Shown here piece after piece: positions 44,900 to 55,860 of a stretch of 64,000 nucleotides of DNA. The stretch comes from Glebionis coronaria. Lineage: Eukaryota; Streptophyta; Magnoliopsida; Asterales; Asteraceae. The stretch covers positions 564,817,469 to 564,881,468 of the forward strand of contig CM046876.1 of the NCBI GenBank assembly GCA_025667525.1, given 5' to 3'. The stretch's first letter is position 1, and each line of letters opens with the position of its first letter. The position numbers and the translations under genes are program-made. The notes beneath the pieces are model-generated. The model was given only the letters and a program-made list of their open reading frames with translations, searched no databases and was not told the DNA's origin.

Positions 44900-45498
44900 A
44901 ATTTATGAAAAGGTTTTTAAAGGCGTGGTAATCTAACCTGCGGTAACGGATATCCGTGGAAAAGAAGGCAAAAGTTTTGGAGAGAAAAGCTTGAAGTTAA
45001 CAATGGCGGAAGAAGAGTGAGTTGTGTGTGTAACATACACGCATACTCACTCTTATATAGGGTGGCCTCGGTTTCCGAGGTACCGTGGATCTTTGACACG
45101 TGTCAGTCACATTCCCTATCCAATGGATAGGGTTTCTGACATTTCTGTAACGTCAGTAGGGGACCCACGGGTCACTTCTTAAACAGTTTCGCGTGGCTCA
45201 AGGGTGGTCAGTAATCATGCACTTTTTGCAGACATGCGACTGGATTATTGAATATCATTAATGTTACTGGATTCTTGTCGGGTTATGCGGCTCTTACGTA
45301 AGACCGTATGTAATGTTGCATTTAATTTGTCTCGGCTATTACATGCGGCTGAGGTAGTATTCACTAAAGTATATTCCTACGACCGGTTGCCACGTGCGGC
45401 CGAGAGCAAATTTTCCAATATCATTTCCTAGGTCTTTCTTGGTATGTCCAGAGAGCAGCTTGATAGTCTAGAGGTTACACCTACGGCTGTAACAACTA
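44900..45498 (-). other. leader and promoter interval of the antisense gene
   Basis: No ORF continues here. Apart from the TATA box, (A)TGCGGC/GCGGC words recur (45290, 45345, 45395). The 3' limit is the polypurine tract of the element. Confidence 0.45.
45052..45060 (-). promoter_or_regulatory. TATA box of the antisense gene
   Basis: On the - strand CTATATAAG lies about 150 bp upstream of the ATG at 44899, which leaves a leader of about 120 nt. It is separate from both LTR promoters. Confidence 0.6.
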
Positions 45499-45511
45499 GA
45501 CTGGGGGGACA
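45499..45511 (+). promoter_or_regulatory. polypurine tract of Tat element
   Basis: GACTGGGGGGACA directly before the 3' LTR start TGATGACG. Confidence 0.8.
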
Positions 45512-46081
45512 TGATGACGTATAGTCCCCAACCAGGTCATGAGCCCGGCTCACGGGTACTACCCGTATCCGGCCCATCACAGATGGGTGGATAAATGTCA
45601 TTCAGGCTTATGGGTTTGAGCAAACAGTACCCGCACATGTGTGCGGCCCACGGCCCAAGGCGGCCGACATAAGATTAGACAGAATAATATTCTGTCTAGG
45701 AATATCTTTATCCCAATAGGAGAAGATATTCACTACCAGAATTAGAAGATAACAATCATTCTAATTCTGGTGCTTATCTCTTCCTTGGGGCCGACGCATC
45801 AGTAGAGGCCCACTAGGGTTTCACTGCCTATAAAAGGAACCCCCAAGGTTCCACAAAGGTATTACGACTCATATTCTAAACTCACATAAACCTTAAACCG
45901 ATTACTTACTCTCACGCTGGAGTCTAATCGTGGGAAACATTCCCACAGTAAGCCTAACGCGTGCTGTTTAGTGTGCAGGATCCCAACCAAACGATTCACT
46001 TGGTGCAGGAGCCGGAGCCCAGCCAACCCGAATTAAGCCTAATTCGGGTCTAGCAAGGATCAACCAACTTTTGCATCAACA
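45512..46081 (+). repeat. 3' LTR of Tat element
   Basis: Same length and ends as the 5' LTR, 566 of 570 positions identical. Preceded by the purine tract GACTGGGGGGACA at 45499-45511. Confidence 0.97.
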
Positions 46082-48030
46082 CTGAGATTAATGCCACATT
46101 TGTCAACAGCCTTCCAAGAAAATGGCTGAGTATGAATCAGACTCAGAGAGCCAATAACTCAATCAAGAATGACACCTTAGCTCAGCTTTATGGAAAGTAC
46201 AATTATGAAGAAGGGCTGATTGATACTATATACAAATCCAAGACAAAAAGATTTGTAGTTCAAGGAGCAACTTCCAAAGCCTTGATCTCTACCCCACACC
46301 CTTATGACAGCGACTCTGATGTTGAAGAAGACACACGCAGCAGCCAAGAGTTCTTGACAGACCTTAATGTTGAATTTCATGAAAGAGCCTTGCTAGCCAA
46401 TCAAAGAAGATTCTACAAAAGATCAGGGAGAATAGGATCAGCTAGCAAACAAACCGACAGATCAAAAGAAACTTGCTTTGCCTGTGGAAAACTTGGACAC
46501 TTCCAAAAAGACTGTCCTTCCACCAAGACATCCTCACCTTCCTATCCCTCATTTTCCATCAAACCTTACAAGTTCAAATCACAACACAACAACTCATCTC
46601 ACCAATTCAACTCATCAGACAATGAGAAGAAGGATTACAAGAACAAGTATAAGGCTCTTAAAGCTGAGTTAGAACAGATGAATTTGAAGCTTGAAGCTAT
46701 GTCTAAGAAGAAAGGAGGTGATAAAAAGACAGAGAAAGGGTTGGTAGCTGAAGCATATGATTGGAATGATGAGCCGTTGACTTCAGATGAGGAAGATACT
46801 ACTAGAGTCAGGGCTTTCATGGCTATAGCTGAGGATGAACCAGCTGTTGGGAAAGGTGATGCAAGATCAGGACAATGGGTTGACATCACAATGAAAAAGG
46901 TACACAGGCTTTTATCTATGTCTGATAGTGATGAACGCAAACATGTCATTGATTACACCATTGTTGATTTGCACTTTGTTGAGGAACAAAGAAAGAACTT
47001 GCTTGATAAGTTTCACTATGTTAAAAATGAACTGTTAAATGCTAAGTCTGAATGTGAAACTCTCAAACGGGTTAATTTAGAAAAAATATCCCTTCAAAAT
47101 GAAGTCAATAGGTTAACCTTGAAGAATAGTGCCTTAAATGATCAAGTATCTGAATTAAACAAGGTTATTGAAAAATGGTTGTGCAGTAGGTTCACTATAG
47201 ATCAATTGCTTAATGATGAACTGCCTGCTGTTATTAAAAGGGATGTCTCTGCTAAGAAAAATAAGCTGAAAATTCTCACTAAACCCAAAGAGATTGTTTT
47301 TAAATCTACAGAGACAATTCATATGTCAGATCCCATTTTGACTAATGACCCTGTCTCTGAAGATGTGGCTGAATTACCACCATTACCCAAACTCTCAAGA
47401 GTTGAACCCAGCAGTTCCTCTAGAGGAGCTAAGGGTGAACCTAAAACAGATGTTGAGAAACCACCAGCTAAAATATTTTCTGTACCTATAAAACAATCTG
47501 TTAAGCAAGTTGCATTTAAGCCTGTCTCAACAAAATCTGTGAACAAAGTTGATTCCTCAACTGAAGAACGCCTGTTGTCTTTGATGAAAGAAGTAGAACT
47601 CTTAAAACAACACATTAAGCCTTCCGCTGAATGCTCTACTTCTCGTGAACCTAAGTCTGTTCTAGGTGAACCCAAGGGTGAAAGGTTAGTCAAACCTTAT
47701 TGCAATATCTGTAAAAACTCTCATCACATGACCTTAGACCATGATAGACAAATGGCTGTTAAGAGAGCTCAGATACCTTCTAGGGAAAGACAACAGGGTT
47801 CTAAGAGACAACTAGGGAACTACAGACCTTATCCTCCCTGTAAATTTTGTGGATTCACAGACCATCACTCAGATGAGTATGGTGACTTCCCAGGTTGTGA
47901 TATCTGTGGAAGTTTCACCCACGAGACAGCAAATTGTCCTTCCCATCGCCAAAAGTTCTACAGGAACACAAGAGTTGCTAATCAACAATTCAGGGAACCC
48001 ACTGGAAAGTGGGTTCACCATAGGAACTAA
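46082..48030 (+). pseudogene. Sirevirus gag, C-terminal part
   Basis: Starts at the second CTGAG copy and stays open for about 648 codons to a TAA at 48028-48030. It contains one classical zinc knuckle, CFACGKLGHFQKDC (about 46474), then a Lys/Glu-rich coiled-coil stretch (about 46630-47200). Near the C-terminus are three more Cys/His clusters: CNICKNSHHMTLDH, CKFCGFTDHHSDEY and CDICGSFTHETANC. The long coiled coil and extra knuckles are unusual for copia gag but suit large Sirevirus-type gags. Next comes the protease in a different frame. Confidence 0.82.
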
Positions 48031-51000
48031 CTTGTTTCTATGTATCTGTGCAGAAACATCTTAAGGAATCGGTATAATATCTAGACAGTGGTTGTTCTAG
48101 ACACATGACAGGGATTCGACAATACCTGTACAGATACTCAAAGGAGCCAGGTCCTAAAGTGGTGTTTGGGGATAATTCTTCAGGCAACACAGAGGGATAC
48201 GGCTCAGTGAACTGCAATGGGATAACTTTTACAAGGGTTGCATATGTGAATGGCCTTAAACACAATCTCATTAGCATCAGCGAATTGTGTGATGCTGACT
48301 ACAAGGTTTTGTTTACTAAGACTCAGGGAACCATATTCAACAAGAACAATGATGTAGTGCTTATTGCACCAAGAAAGAGAGATGTATATGTCATCAACAT
48401 GGTTGTTTGCTCTGAAGACAGCTCCAATTGTTTTCTAGCTAAAGCCTCTGAAAGTGTCAATTGGTTGTGGCACAAAAGACTGTCTCATCTCAACTTCAAG
48501 AACATAAAAAAGATAGCCACACAAAACCTGGTTTTTGGTCTACCTTCAGTGATGTTTTCTAAATACAAGACTTGTTCAACCTGTGTCAAGGGAACGCATC
48601 ACATGTCTTCTTTTAAGATCAGGCAATCATTTTCTATTGACAAGTGCTTACATCTCCTTCACATGGATTTGTTTGGACCTGTCAAACCTCAGACCATTAA
48701 TCACAACAAATACACCTTGGTCATAGTTGATGAGTTTTCAAGGTATACATGGGTTTTCTTCCTCAGAAGGAAAAGTGATGCGGCTGATACCATCATGTCC
48801 TTCATTAGACAGGTTGAAAATATGAATGATGTTAGAGTCAAAGCTTTAAGAAGTGATAATGGTACTGAATTCAAGAATCGTCAACTTGTGATGAAAAGGG
48901 AATATCACAAACTTCTCTTCAGCTGGCACCCCTGAACAAAATGGTGTGGCTGAAAGAAGAAACAGGACTTTGATTGAAGCATCCAGAACTATGTTAAATG
49001 GTGTAGCTTTACCAAAGCAATTTTAGGGAGAAGCTGTTCACACTGCCTACTATACCCAAAATAGATCAATCATTGTCAAAAGACATGGTAAAACTTCCTA
49101 TGAAGTTTTCAGAAATAGAGCTCCAGACGTCAGCTATTTCCATGTTTTTGGATGCCATGTGTTCATTTACAACTACAGGGATAAACTTGGAAAGTTTGAT
49201 GAAAAAGCTGATGATGGTTTCTTCTTGGGATACTCTCCAACAGCCAAAGCCTTCAGAGTATTCAACACCAGAAGACAAGAAGTAGAAGAAACCTTTCATG
49301 TCAGATTCAATGAAGATGATGATGTCATACAGAGAACTGGAACAGAGGGTGATGAAATTGATTTTAATGAAAATGTGTCATTCCCAAGTGATGAATTCTC
49401 ATTACCAAGACCTGCCTGTCATCACCATCATCACTCCAACACTCTCACTCCTTATGTTCTTGCTTTTGACCCTCTGTCTACACAAACATTGAAGTTCCTA
49501 CCTCTCAGGAACTTGATGAAGAAGAACCACAACCTTCTTGTAGTCCCTCTTCCTCAACTGCTATAGATGACTCACCAATTCTTCAAACCCCTGAAGAATC
49601 TCATGCTGATAATGAACTTGTACCCCTTGATATGGCTGACGTAGACTCAGACACTAAAGTCATCTTTGAAGAAAGCCCTCCTAGTCAGTAGGATGAAACT
49701 CAATTAGTACCAGCTACCCCCACAATTGTCCCTGATTCCCCAGCTCCTCAAACTAAGTGGTCAAGAGATCAACACATTCTTCTTGTCAACATCATTGGGG
49801 AACCTAATGCAGGGGTCACTACTAGACAACGAATTCATGACTCAGAGTCTGCCTCAGCCAACGAATGTCTCTTTGCTGAATTTCTCTCTCAAATTGAACC
49901 TAAGAGAGTAGCTGAGGCTCTTGTAGAAGATAGGTGGGTAGCTGCAATGCAGGAAGAAATTAATCAGTTCAAAAGGAACAAAGTATGGACACTAGTGCGA
50001 ACTCTACCTGGTAAGAACATCACAGGCACTAGATGGATCTATAGAAATAATATGGATGAATTGGAAACATCATCAGAAACAAGGCCAGGCTGGTGGCACA
50101 GGGGTATACACAGACTGAAGGAACTGATTATGATGAAACATTTGCTCCTGTGGCAAGACTTGAAGCCATCAGAATCTTCCTTGCTTATGTTGCTTATATG
50201 AACTTCACTGTATATCAGATGGATGTTAAGAGTGCCTTCCTCAATAGAGATTTGGCTGAGGAAGTATATGTTGAACAACCTGAAGGATTCGAGAACAACG
50301 AGTTACCCAATCATGTGTACAGATTACACAAAGCCATGTATGGGCTGAAACAAGCTCCAAGAGCCTGGTATGAAACCCTTTCTAATTTCTTAACTGAAAA
50401 CAAATTTGTCAGGGGTTCTATTGATAAAACACTCTCCACCTTTAAGGATAAGAGTGATTTCATCATTGTGTAGATTTATGTGGATGATATCATCTTTGGG
50501 TCAACTAATGTTAATCTTAGTAAACGTTTTGCTAAATTAATGACCAAGAAATATGAGATGATTATGATGGGTGAATTAACTTACTTTTTGGGGTTTTCAA
50601 ATCAAACAATGTCCTAAGGGAATTTCAATTTGTCAAGAAAAGTATGTTAAAGATTTACTTGAAAAATATGACTTAGCTGATTGTGCATCAGTGAAATGCC
50701 CCATGCTTCCACCTAACAACTTGGGTCTTGATGAGTCAGGGGTGTCTGTTAATGAGACTTTATACAGAGGCATGATTGGGTCACTCATGTATTTAACAAC
50801 TAGTCGTCTTGATATCCAATTCTCCACATGTCTCTGTGCAAGGTAACAAGCTAACCCAAAAGAATCCCATCTAGTGGCTGTTAAGAAAATTTTCAAGTAT
50901 CTCAAAGGAACACCCTCCCTGGGTCTATGGTATCCTAAGGAATCAGGCTTTGATCTCAAGGCCTATTCAAATTCAGACTATGCTGGATGCTGTATTGACA

Positions 51001-51419
51001 GGAAAAGCACCTCAGGTAGCTGTCAAATCCTAGGAGGAAAATTGGTTGGATGGAGTGCTAAGAAGCAAAACTCTGTGGCCATGTCATCAGCCGAAGCATA
51101 ATATGTCGCTGCTGCCAGCTATTGTGCTCAGGTGCTCTGGATGAAAAGTCAATTGGCTGACTATGAGATCTTATATGACAAAGTGCCAATCTTTTGTGAC
51201 AACACCAGCGCCATTGCCATCTCCAACAACCCTGTTCTTCACTCTCGTACCAAACACATTGATATCAGGTATCACATAATGAAGGGAGATATTGAGTTGT
51301 ACTTTGTTCCCACAGAGCTGCAACTAGCTGATATTTTTACAAAGCCTTTGGCTGAACCTTCGTTCAATAGGCTAGTTGCTGAGCTAGGGATGCTCAATAT
51401 CTCAAAGCCTGTGGCTTGA
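48031..51419 (+). pseudogene. Sirevirus pol relic: protease, integrase, RT, RNase H
   Basis: The protease motif LDSGCSRHMTG is at about 48083, after a TAA where a Trp is normally found. The GAG-pre-integrase WLWHKRLSHLNF is near 48463. Integrase acidic residues are in HMDLFGP, RSDNGTEF and GVAERRNRTLIEA, with a frameshift near 48890 between the last two. RT has [24 protein letters not shown] and YVDDIIFGSTN (about 50480), with frameshifts near 50060 and 50590 and a TAG at 50471-50473. RNase H has SDYAGCCIDRKSTSG and ends ELGMLNISKPVA at a TGA at 51417-51419. TAA codons at about 50845 and 51099 add to the damage. Confidence 0.9.
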
Positions 51420-51766
51420 TAATAATTGTGTTCATTAAATGTCTGATTCAATATCAAATATTTTTCACATGAAACTAGGTAGTTACTTTCCAAGTAAATG
51501 CTAAAAAAATTCTCAATATTTAATCATTTATTTTCCGAATAAAGAGGAGACAAATAGTTTTTGAAAGGTCAAGGGACCCACATGTGCAGTCATTTTCCTA
51601 CTATGCATTAAATGCGGTTGAATAACTGTTTTCATATTTGAATATATATATTGTCTCACGTCTCTCTTCACCTACCACCATTCTCATTTCACAATATCAT
51701 CTCTCTCTCTAAGCTTTCTCTCTCTAAACCCATCCTCCATTTTCGCTTTTCTTCAACCTTGAATCC

Positions 51767-52918
51767 ATGGCATTCCCAGTTCCCAAGGCAGCAAACGTCA
51801 ACTTTGAACTTAATGAAAGCATCCTTGCATCGAACAACTCCATTGGATGGATCAAGGCTCCCAACGAATCCTACTCAGATCTGGTAAACTTCATGAAAAA
51901 TTGTGATGCAAGTGAATCACTCACAAAGTCCCCAACCATTGTCTACCAAGAATACCTTAGGGAATTCTGGTATTCTGCTGAAGTTGTTGATGACACCATT
52001 ACCTTTAGCCTCTCATGCAACGAACACCCCTTTGCCTTCTCACTAAAAGACTTTGCAAGTGTGGTTGGGTTAAGACATGGAGATGAATGCCTGAAGGTGG
52101 TTGACAAAAAGGCTGTTAAGGACGCCCTTGCCACACTTAAACCCTCTCATGATATAAACCCTGCTCTTACACCCGCTAAGGTTCTCTCCAAGTATCCTTT
52201 GAAGATCAAGTACTTTTCCCCTATGTGGCGTGTCCTCTTCACTCATATAGTCAAATCCCTAGGAGGAATGCATGGATCCCAAGATCAGATGTCCTTCAAC
52301 CACCAATCTATTGCTTATGGGCTGATCGAGGGCACAGACGTTGATGTAGGAAGTCTTCTATTCTCCAACCTAGTAGAACAGCTGAAGGGACGAAACCAGG
52401 TCATGGAGAAAAACATATGTTACGTTCGCTTTCTAACTCTCATCTTCGAAAGCCTGTTGGGTGACAGCTATCACAACTCTGCACTCACTTATCTGAAGCC
52501 CTATCACATCACTGGTGCCATTTACAAGGAGATTGGAGCTGAAGATGTCCCTGTCACCTCCCACATGCTAAACATAGCAAACAAACAACCCTCTGTTGAG
52601 AAGTCCTTGCTCCCTTCATCTGAGAAGGTGAATACCTCTGGTGTGTCTGGCAAGTCTACGTCTTTGACCTCTGGGCAGCACACCACGACGTCCAAGGCAA
52701 CAACTGGCCAACAACCAAAGAAGAAGAAAAACTCATCTTCTTCCCACACCAAAACTGTTGCAAAGGCCAGGGGAAAGAAGAATGTGAACCTCACAACCTC
52801 CTCTGTTCCAGAGACTCCTGTGAAATCAAAGACTTCCTCTGACCAACAACAAGGGTCTAGTGTCTCGATGTCAGCTGAGACAACAGGGAACCAGCCAAAT
52901 TCTGCTGATATCGCACAG
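51767..52918 (+). CDS. env-like ORF of Sirevirus, first exon (putative)
   Basis: 384 codons from an ATG that follows a CT-rich leader (TCTCTCTCTAAGC). The N-terminal 240 residues form a globular domain (YQEYLREFWYSAEVVDD, FSLKDFASVVGLRHGDE, LFTHIVKSLGGMHGSQDQ) that I recognise from the extra ORF of Asteraceae Sirevirus-like elements. The last 140 residues are Ser/Thr/Lys-rich. No signal peptide or membrane segment is evident, so true envelope function is unlikely; the family name reflects position only. The frame stays open across the GT donor at 52919 for six more codons, then stops at 52937-52939. The alternative is that this is a complete 390-residue protein. Confidence 0.65.
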
Positions 52919-53750
52919 GTAATCAGTGTTAATTTTTAGAGGTCTACAAGCAGCCACTCTCAAATGTCTGTAGGTGAGAGTGGTGAAGTTAGGGTAATCC
53001 TCGACCCATAGAAGTCATTGTATGCACTTAGAACTCTTTAATACTTCTGTGCACCCTGTCTATGCACCAGGGAATGATTCATTTGTGTTTATAAAGCACC
53101 TTGATGACCCTGCACCCTCTAGACAATATTCACGCAAACAACAACCTGAATACATATATGTCTCGACCTTGATCAGCTGTACCTCACACAGCCTCTTGGT
53201 TCCCTCAGAAAAAGAATCCCAAAAGTTTTACTTTTAGGGGAGCTGAATAATCATCCTCAGCTCTTCTAGGGACAACGTAATAAGACGATCTTAAACTATA
53301 TATGTTTCACACTTAAAAGAATCCCAAAGGATTTATCCTTTCAGGGGGAGCTGAATCATCACCCTCAGCTTTCCTAGGGGCAGCGTAACAGGCGGTCTTT
53401 ACCCACATATGTTTCATCCTTAAAGAGTCCCAAAGGTTTCTTAACCTTTTGGGGGCCTGAATAATCACCCTCAGCCTTCCTAGGGGCTGCGAATGGCGAT
53501 CCTTAACAACATATGTTTCACAATCAAAAGAGTCCCAAAGGTTTTAACCTTTTGGGGGTTGAATAATCACACTCAGCTTTCCTAGGGGCAGCGAATGGCG
53601 ATCATTAATCTCATACTTTCACCCTTAAAAGAATCCCAAGGATTTATCCTTTGGAGTGGCTGAGTAATCACCCTCAGCCTCTCTGGGACAGCAAAATGGC
53701 GACCATTCCCCTTCTTTATTTCCATGTTACTAATCTGAAACAATTTGTAG
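52919..53750 (+). other. putative intron in the env-like ORF
   Basis: Donor CAG/GTAATC, branch-point-like TACTAAT at about 53728, and acceptor TTTGTAG at 53744-53750. Both flanking frames are in phase 0, and joining them keeps an open frame of about 850 codons. The exon edges carry the same 15-mer, GCTGATATCGCACAG on the left and GCTGATATTGTACAG on the right. Five copies of a repeat fill the interior. Confidence 0.6.
53205..53710. repeat. tandem repeat of 101-108 bp, 5 units, with polypurine tracts and hairpins
   Basis: The landmark CCTCAG(C) recurs near 53255, 53363, 53469, 53571 and 53672. Each unit has a CCCAAAGG..AACCTTTTGGGGG palindrome (clearest in units 3 and 4), then a purine tract next to CTGAATAATCA, then TTCCTAGGGGCAGCG. 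The unit drifts but the order is constant. Confidence 0.9.
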
Positions 53751-55154
53751 GCTGATATTGTACAGCCAAACACTGAATCCCTGGAGCAGCCAGACAAAGA
53801 AGCTGATACAATCATTCAGGATCAGCTAAATGAAGAAGAGCCCCTGCTTGATATTAAAGAAGAAGTGCTCTCATTAGTTGACGATTTCTCTGAACCTGAA
53901 TCTATGCCTGAGGACGAGATTCTCCCTGAGGGGATGTTTGAGGAGGAGGACGATGAAGAAGATGATGACCAACAATCTCAGTCTCCTCCGAAGGAAATAG
54001 CTGTGTCCAAACCAGCTGATGATACCACTCCTCCTCCCAAGGAAGCTGTAGCAACTCCCACCTCTGCTACCTCAGCCACTACAGTCTTCCAAAGACCTGC
54101 TTATGATCCGACAGCTGAGTTTCTTATGTTTGATCATCCTGCCCAAACCAACTTTGATCTTTTGCCAAGGGAGGATGATTATGCACACCAAAGCCTGAAC
54201 ATCCATAATCTTAAGCATGTTCATCATCAATCAGATATGGAGCGCCTGTCAAGAAAGCTGGATGTTATCAAATCTGAGATGCATAATTTCACTGTCACCT
54301 TTCTAGTGATCATCAATCAGGCGGTTAGGGATGCAGTCACCGAACCAATCAAAGATGGTGAAAGAAAAGGAGTGTCCCAAGGACTTAGTCATTTGTCCAC
54401 AAGAATCAAGGATGCTATTGTAACAGAGGTCCCTGCCCTTTTTAATGCTCATGAGTTAACCATGCATAGAGAGTTTAAAGTTGTTCGTAGCAGGCAACTT
54501 CGTCACACAAACTTCATCATTGATCGTGTTCATCACAACACAAATGGCAATTGCAACCTCCTGTTGAAGATTGCCAGGGCTTCAAGGACCAGGCAACGTG
54601 ATATGGCTGCCTCTGTTGAACAGATTGCAAGGCACTTTCAGGCACGTTCATCCAAACGCCTGAAGCGACAGACTGAACGTGAGGGGGAGAAGGAAAAGGT
54701 ACTTAACCTTGAATCTGCCAAACAGGGCTCAACCTTTGTTGATAACACTATTTCCTCACCTGTCCCTCTCCAAGTCATCACACCTATAATCATACCCGAT
54801 GATGAGGATGAAAGTAAGGGGGATCAACATAATAATGATGGAGTTGATTCATCAAAGTCCCTGACTCTGGTTAACACCAGCGAGTCTGTGGATGATGGTG
54901 AACCAACTGCCAAGAAACTAAAGTTCACTGTTAGCTCCCTACCCAAGGCAATACAAACCCAAGCTCAGTCAACGTTCATCAAAAGAGCTGAGGAGCTGAA
55001 AAACATGAGTGTGGAATCCTCTGTCTCGAAGAAAGGAAAGGAAATAGTTATGGTAGACACAGACGCCAAACTAAAGAAGATAGTTGCGATCCTAGAGACA
55101 GGAGTATCAACCACAGACCTATCCCGATTTGCAACCTTCACACATACCTCATAA
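53751..55154 (+). CDS. env-like ORF of Sirevirus, second exon (putative)
   Basis: Open from the acceptor at 53750 to a TAA at 55152-55154, 467 codons. The start is acidic and Pro-rich. The middle is predicted helical with many charged residues (HHQSDMERLSRKLDVIKSEM, VPALFNAHELTMHREFKVV). The C-terminal 150 residues are basic and acidic blocks with a KKLKF-type nuclear-localisation-like patch. No transmembrane segment is seen. The stop falls where the 3' LTR-like sequence begins, and a further open stretch (55166-55360) lies inside the LTR. Confidence 0.6.
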   Translation, partial: ADIVQPNTESLEQPDKEADTIIQDQLNEEEPLLDIKEEVLSLVDDFSEPESMPEDEILPEGMFEEEDDEEDDDQQSQSPPKEIAVSKPADDTTPPPKEAVATPTSATSATTVFQRPAYDPTAEFLMFDHPAQTNFDLLPREDDYAHQSLNIHNLKHVHHQSDMERLSRKLDVIKSEMHNFTVTFLVIINQAVRDAVTEPIKDGERKGVSQGLSHLSTRIKDAIVTEVPALFNAHELTMHREFKVVRSRQLRHTNFIIDRVHHNTNGNCNLLLKIARASRTRQRDMAASVEQIARHFQARSSKRLKRQTEREGEKEKVLNLESAKQGSTFVDNTISSPVPLQVITPIIIPDDEDESKGDQHNNDGVDSSKSLTLVNTSESVDDGEPTAKKLKFTVSSLPKAIQTQAQSTFIKRAEELKNMSVESSVSKKGKEIVMVDTDAKLKKIVAILETGVSTTDLSRFATFTHTS

Positions 55155-55855
55155 CATAAATTAAGATGTTAGATAGTCACTTGTCTGTGCCTAGGAGGCA
55201 TGCAAGTATCGCAAGACTCACAGAGATCCAAGTCTCTGTGAGCAACCTCAGAGGAGTCCATGTCAGAGACATTGTTAAGGAAGTCGAAGATTACTTGAAG
55301 ACATACTCATTAGCTGTGATGAATAACAGCCAAGATGTATCAAGGACTCTGAGGGGTTGAGGGTTAACAAGGGTGGCAATACCCTATCAACACTTATCAC
55401 ACTTTGGTCATTCCATTTGTGTGTATGAGACTATGAAGAAAATGGAAACTGTGTCAAGATCTGTTTCCCTAAAGCATTGTGGCAGACTACCAAGAATAGA
55501 AGAGCATCTTGTGACAGATGTCTAAAAAGTTAATGTCTTGTGTAGTCACCATCAACTAGTACTTAGGTCAACCTCGTATCACTATAAATAAGATGTGTAG
55601 CCAAGCATTAATGTTTAACACTTTGAGAATATTCACACATTAATGCTTAGAACTTATTGAATCAAACAACTGTGACTGTATTCATAAGTTAGGTTATTTA
55701 GTTGTTCAAAGTGTGCACAACACATTGACATCAAACAGTGTTATCCATAACACTTGTAATTCTTTATTATACAATAATAAGTATTACATTTGAAAAGTAT
55801 TTACTTGTGTTGATTAGTTAAGATACGTGTTTCTAGCATTGATTAGGGATTTTCA
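55154..55855 (+). repeat. 3' LTR of Sirevirus-like element, 5' end missing
   Basis: Aligns with the 5' LTR from the word AAATTAAG(C/A)TGTTAGATAGTCAC onward and ends GGGATTTTCA beside CTAAT. The first 44 bp or so of the 5' LTR (TGTTAGGAATC...) have no counterpart here, and no polypurine tract precedes it. Confidence 0.88.
55166..55360 (+). other. coding-like stretch inside LTR U3
   Basis: 64 codons in the right LTR read LDSHLSVPRRHASIARLTEI, then DIVKEVEDYLKTYSLAV, heptad-like and not low-complexity. The left LTR copy reads LDSHLPVPRRQASITRLTEI before a frameshift. It could be the original C-terminus of the env-like protein extending into the LTR. Confidence 0.4.
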
Positions 55856-55860
55856 CTAAT

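Larger units (their letters stand above)
35153..46081 (+). mobile_element. Ty3/gypsy Tat-lineage element, recent insertion into Sirevirus gag
   Basis: Two 570-bp LTRs (35153-35722, 45512-46081) differ at only 4 positions by my count. They are flanked by a perfect CTGAG target duplication at 35148-35152 and 46082-46086. Gypsy order holds: gag, protease, RT, RNase H, integrase. A second RNase H between the first and the integrase is the Tat-lineage mark. A separate gene runs on the opposite strand between integrase and the 3' LTR. The G+C content is clearly higher than in the surroundings. Confidence 0.95.
33712..55855 (+). mobile_element. Sirevirus-like Ty1/copia element with env-like ORF, carrying a nested gypsy
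   Basis: The left LTR (33712-34457) and right LTR (about 55154-55855) lie in direct orientation. A 5-bp target duplication CTAAT sits at 33707-33711 and 55856-55860. Order: initiator-Met-type primer site, gag (split by the Tat element), a decayed pol in copia order, then an env-like region of about 3.4 kb before the right LTR. That last region, with its long size and repeated purine tracts, is what places it with Sireviruses. Without the nested 10.9 kb element it would be about 11.2 kb. Pol is pseudogenised and gag is open on both sides. Confidence 0.9.
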
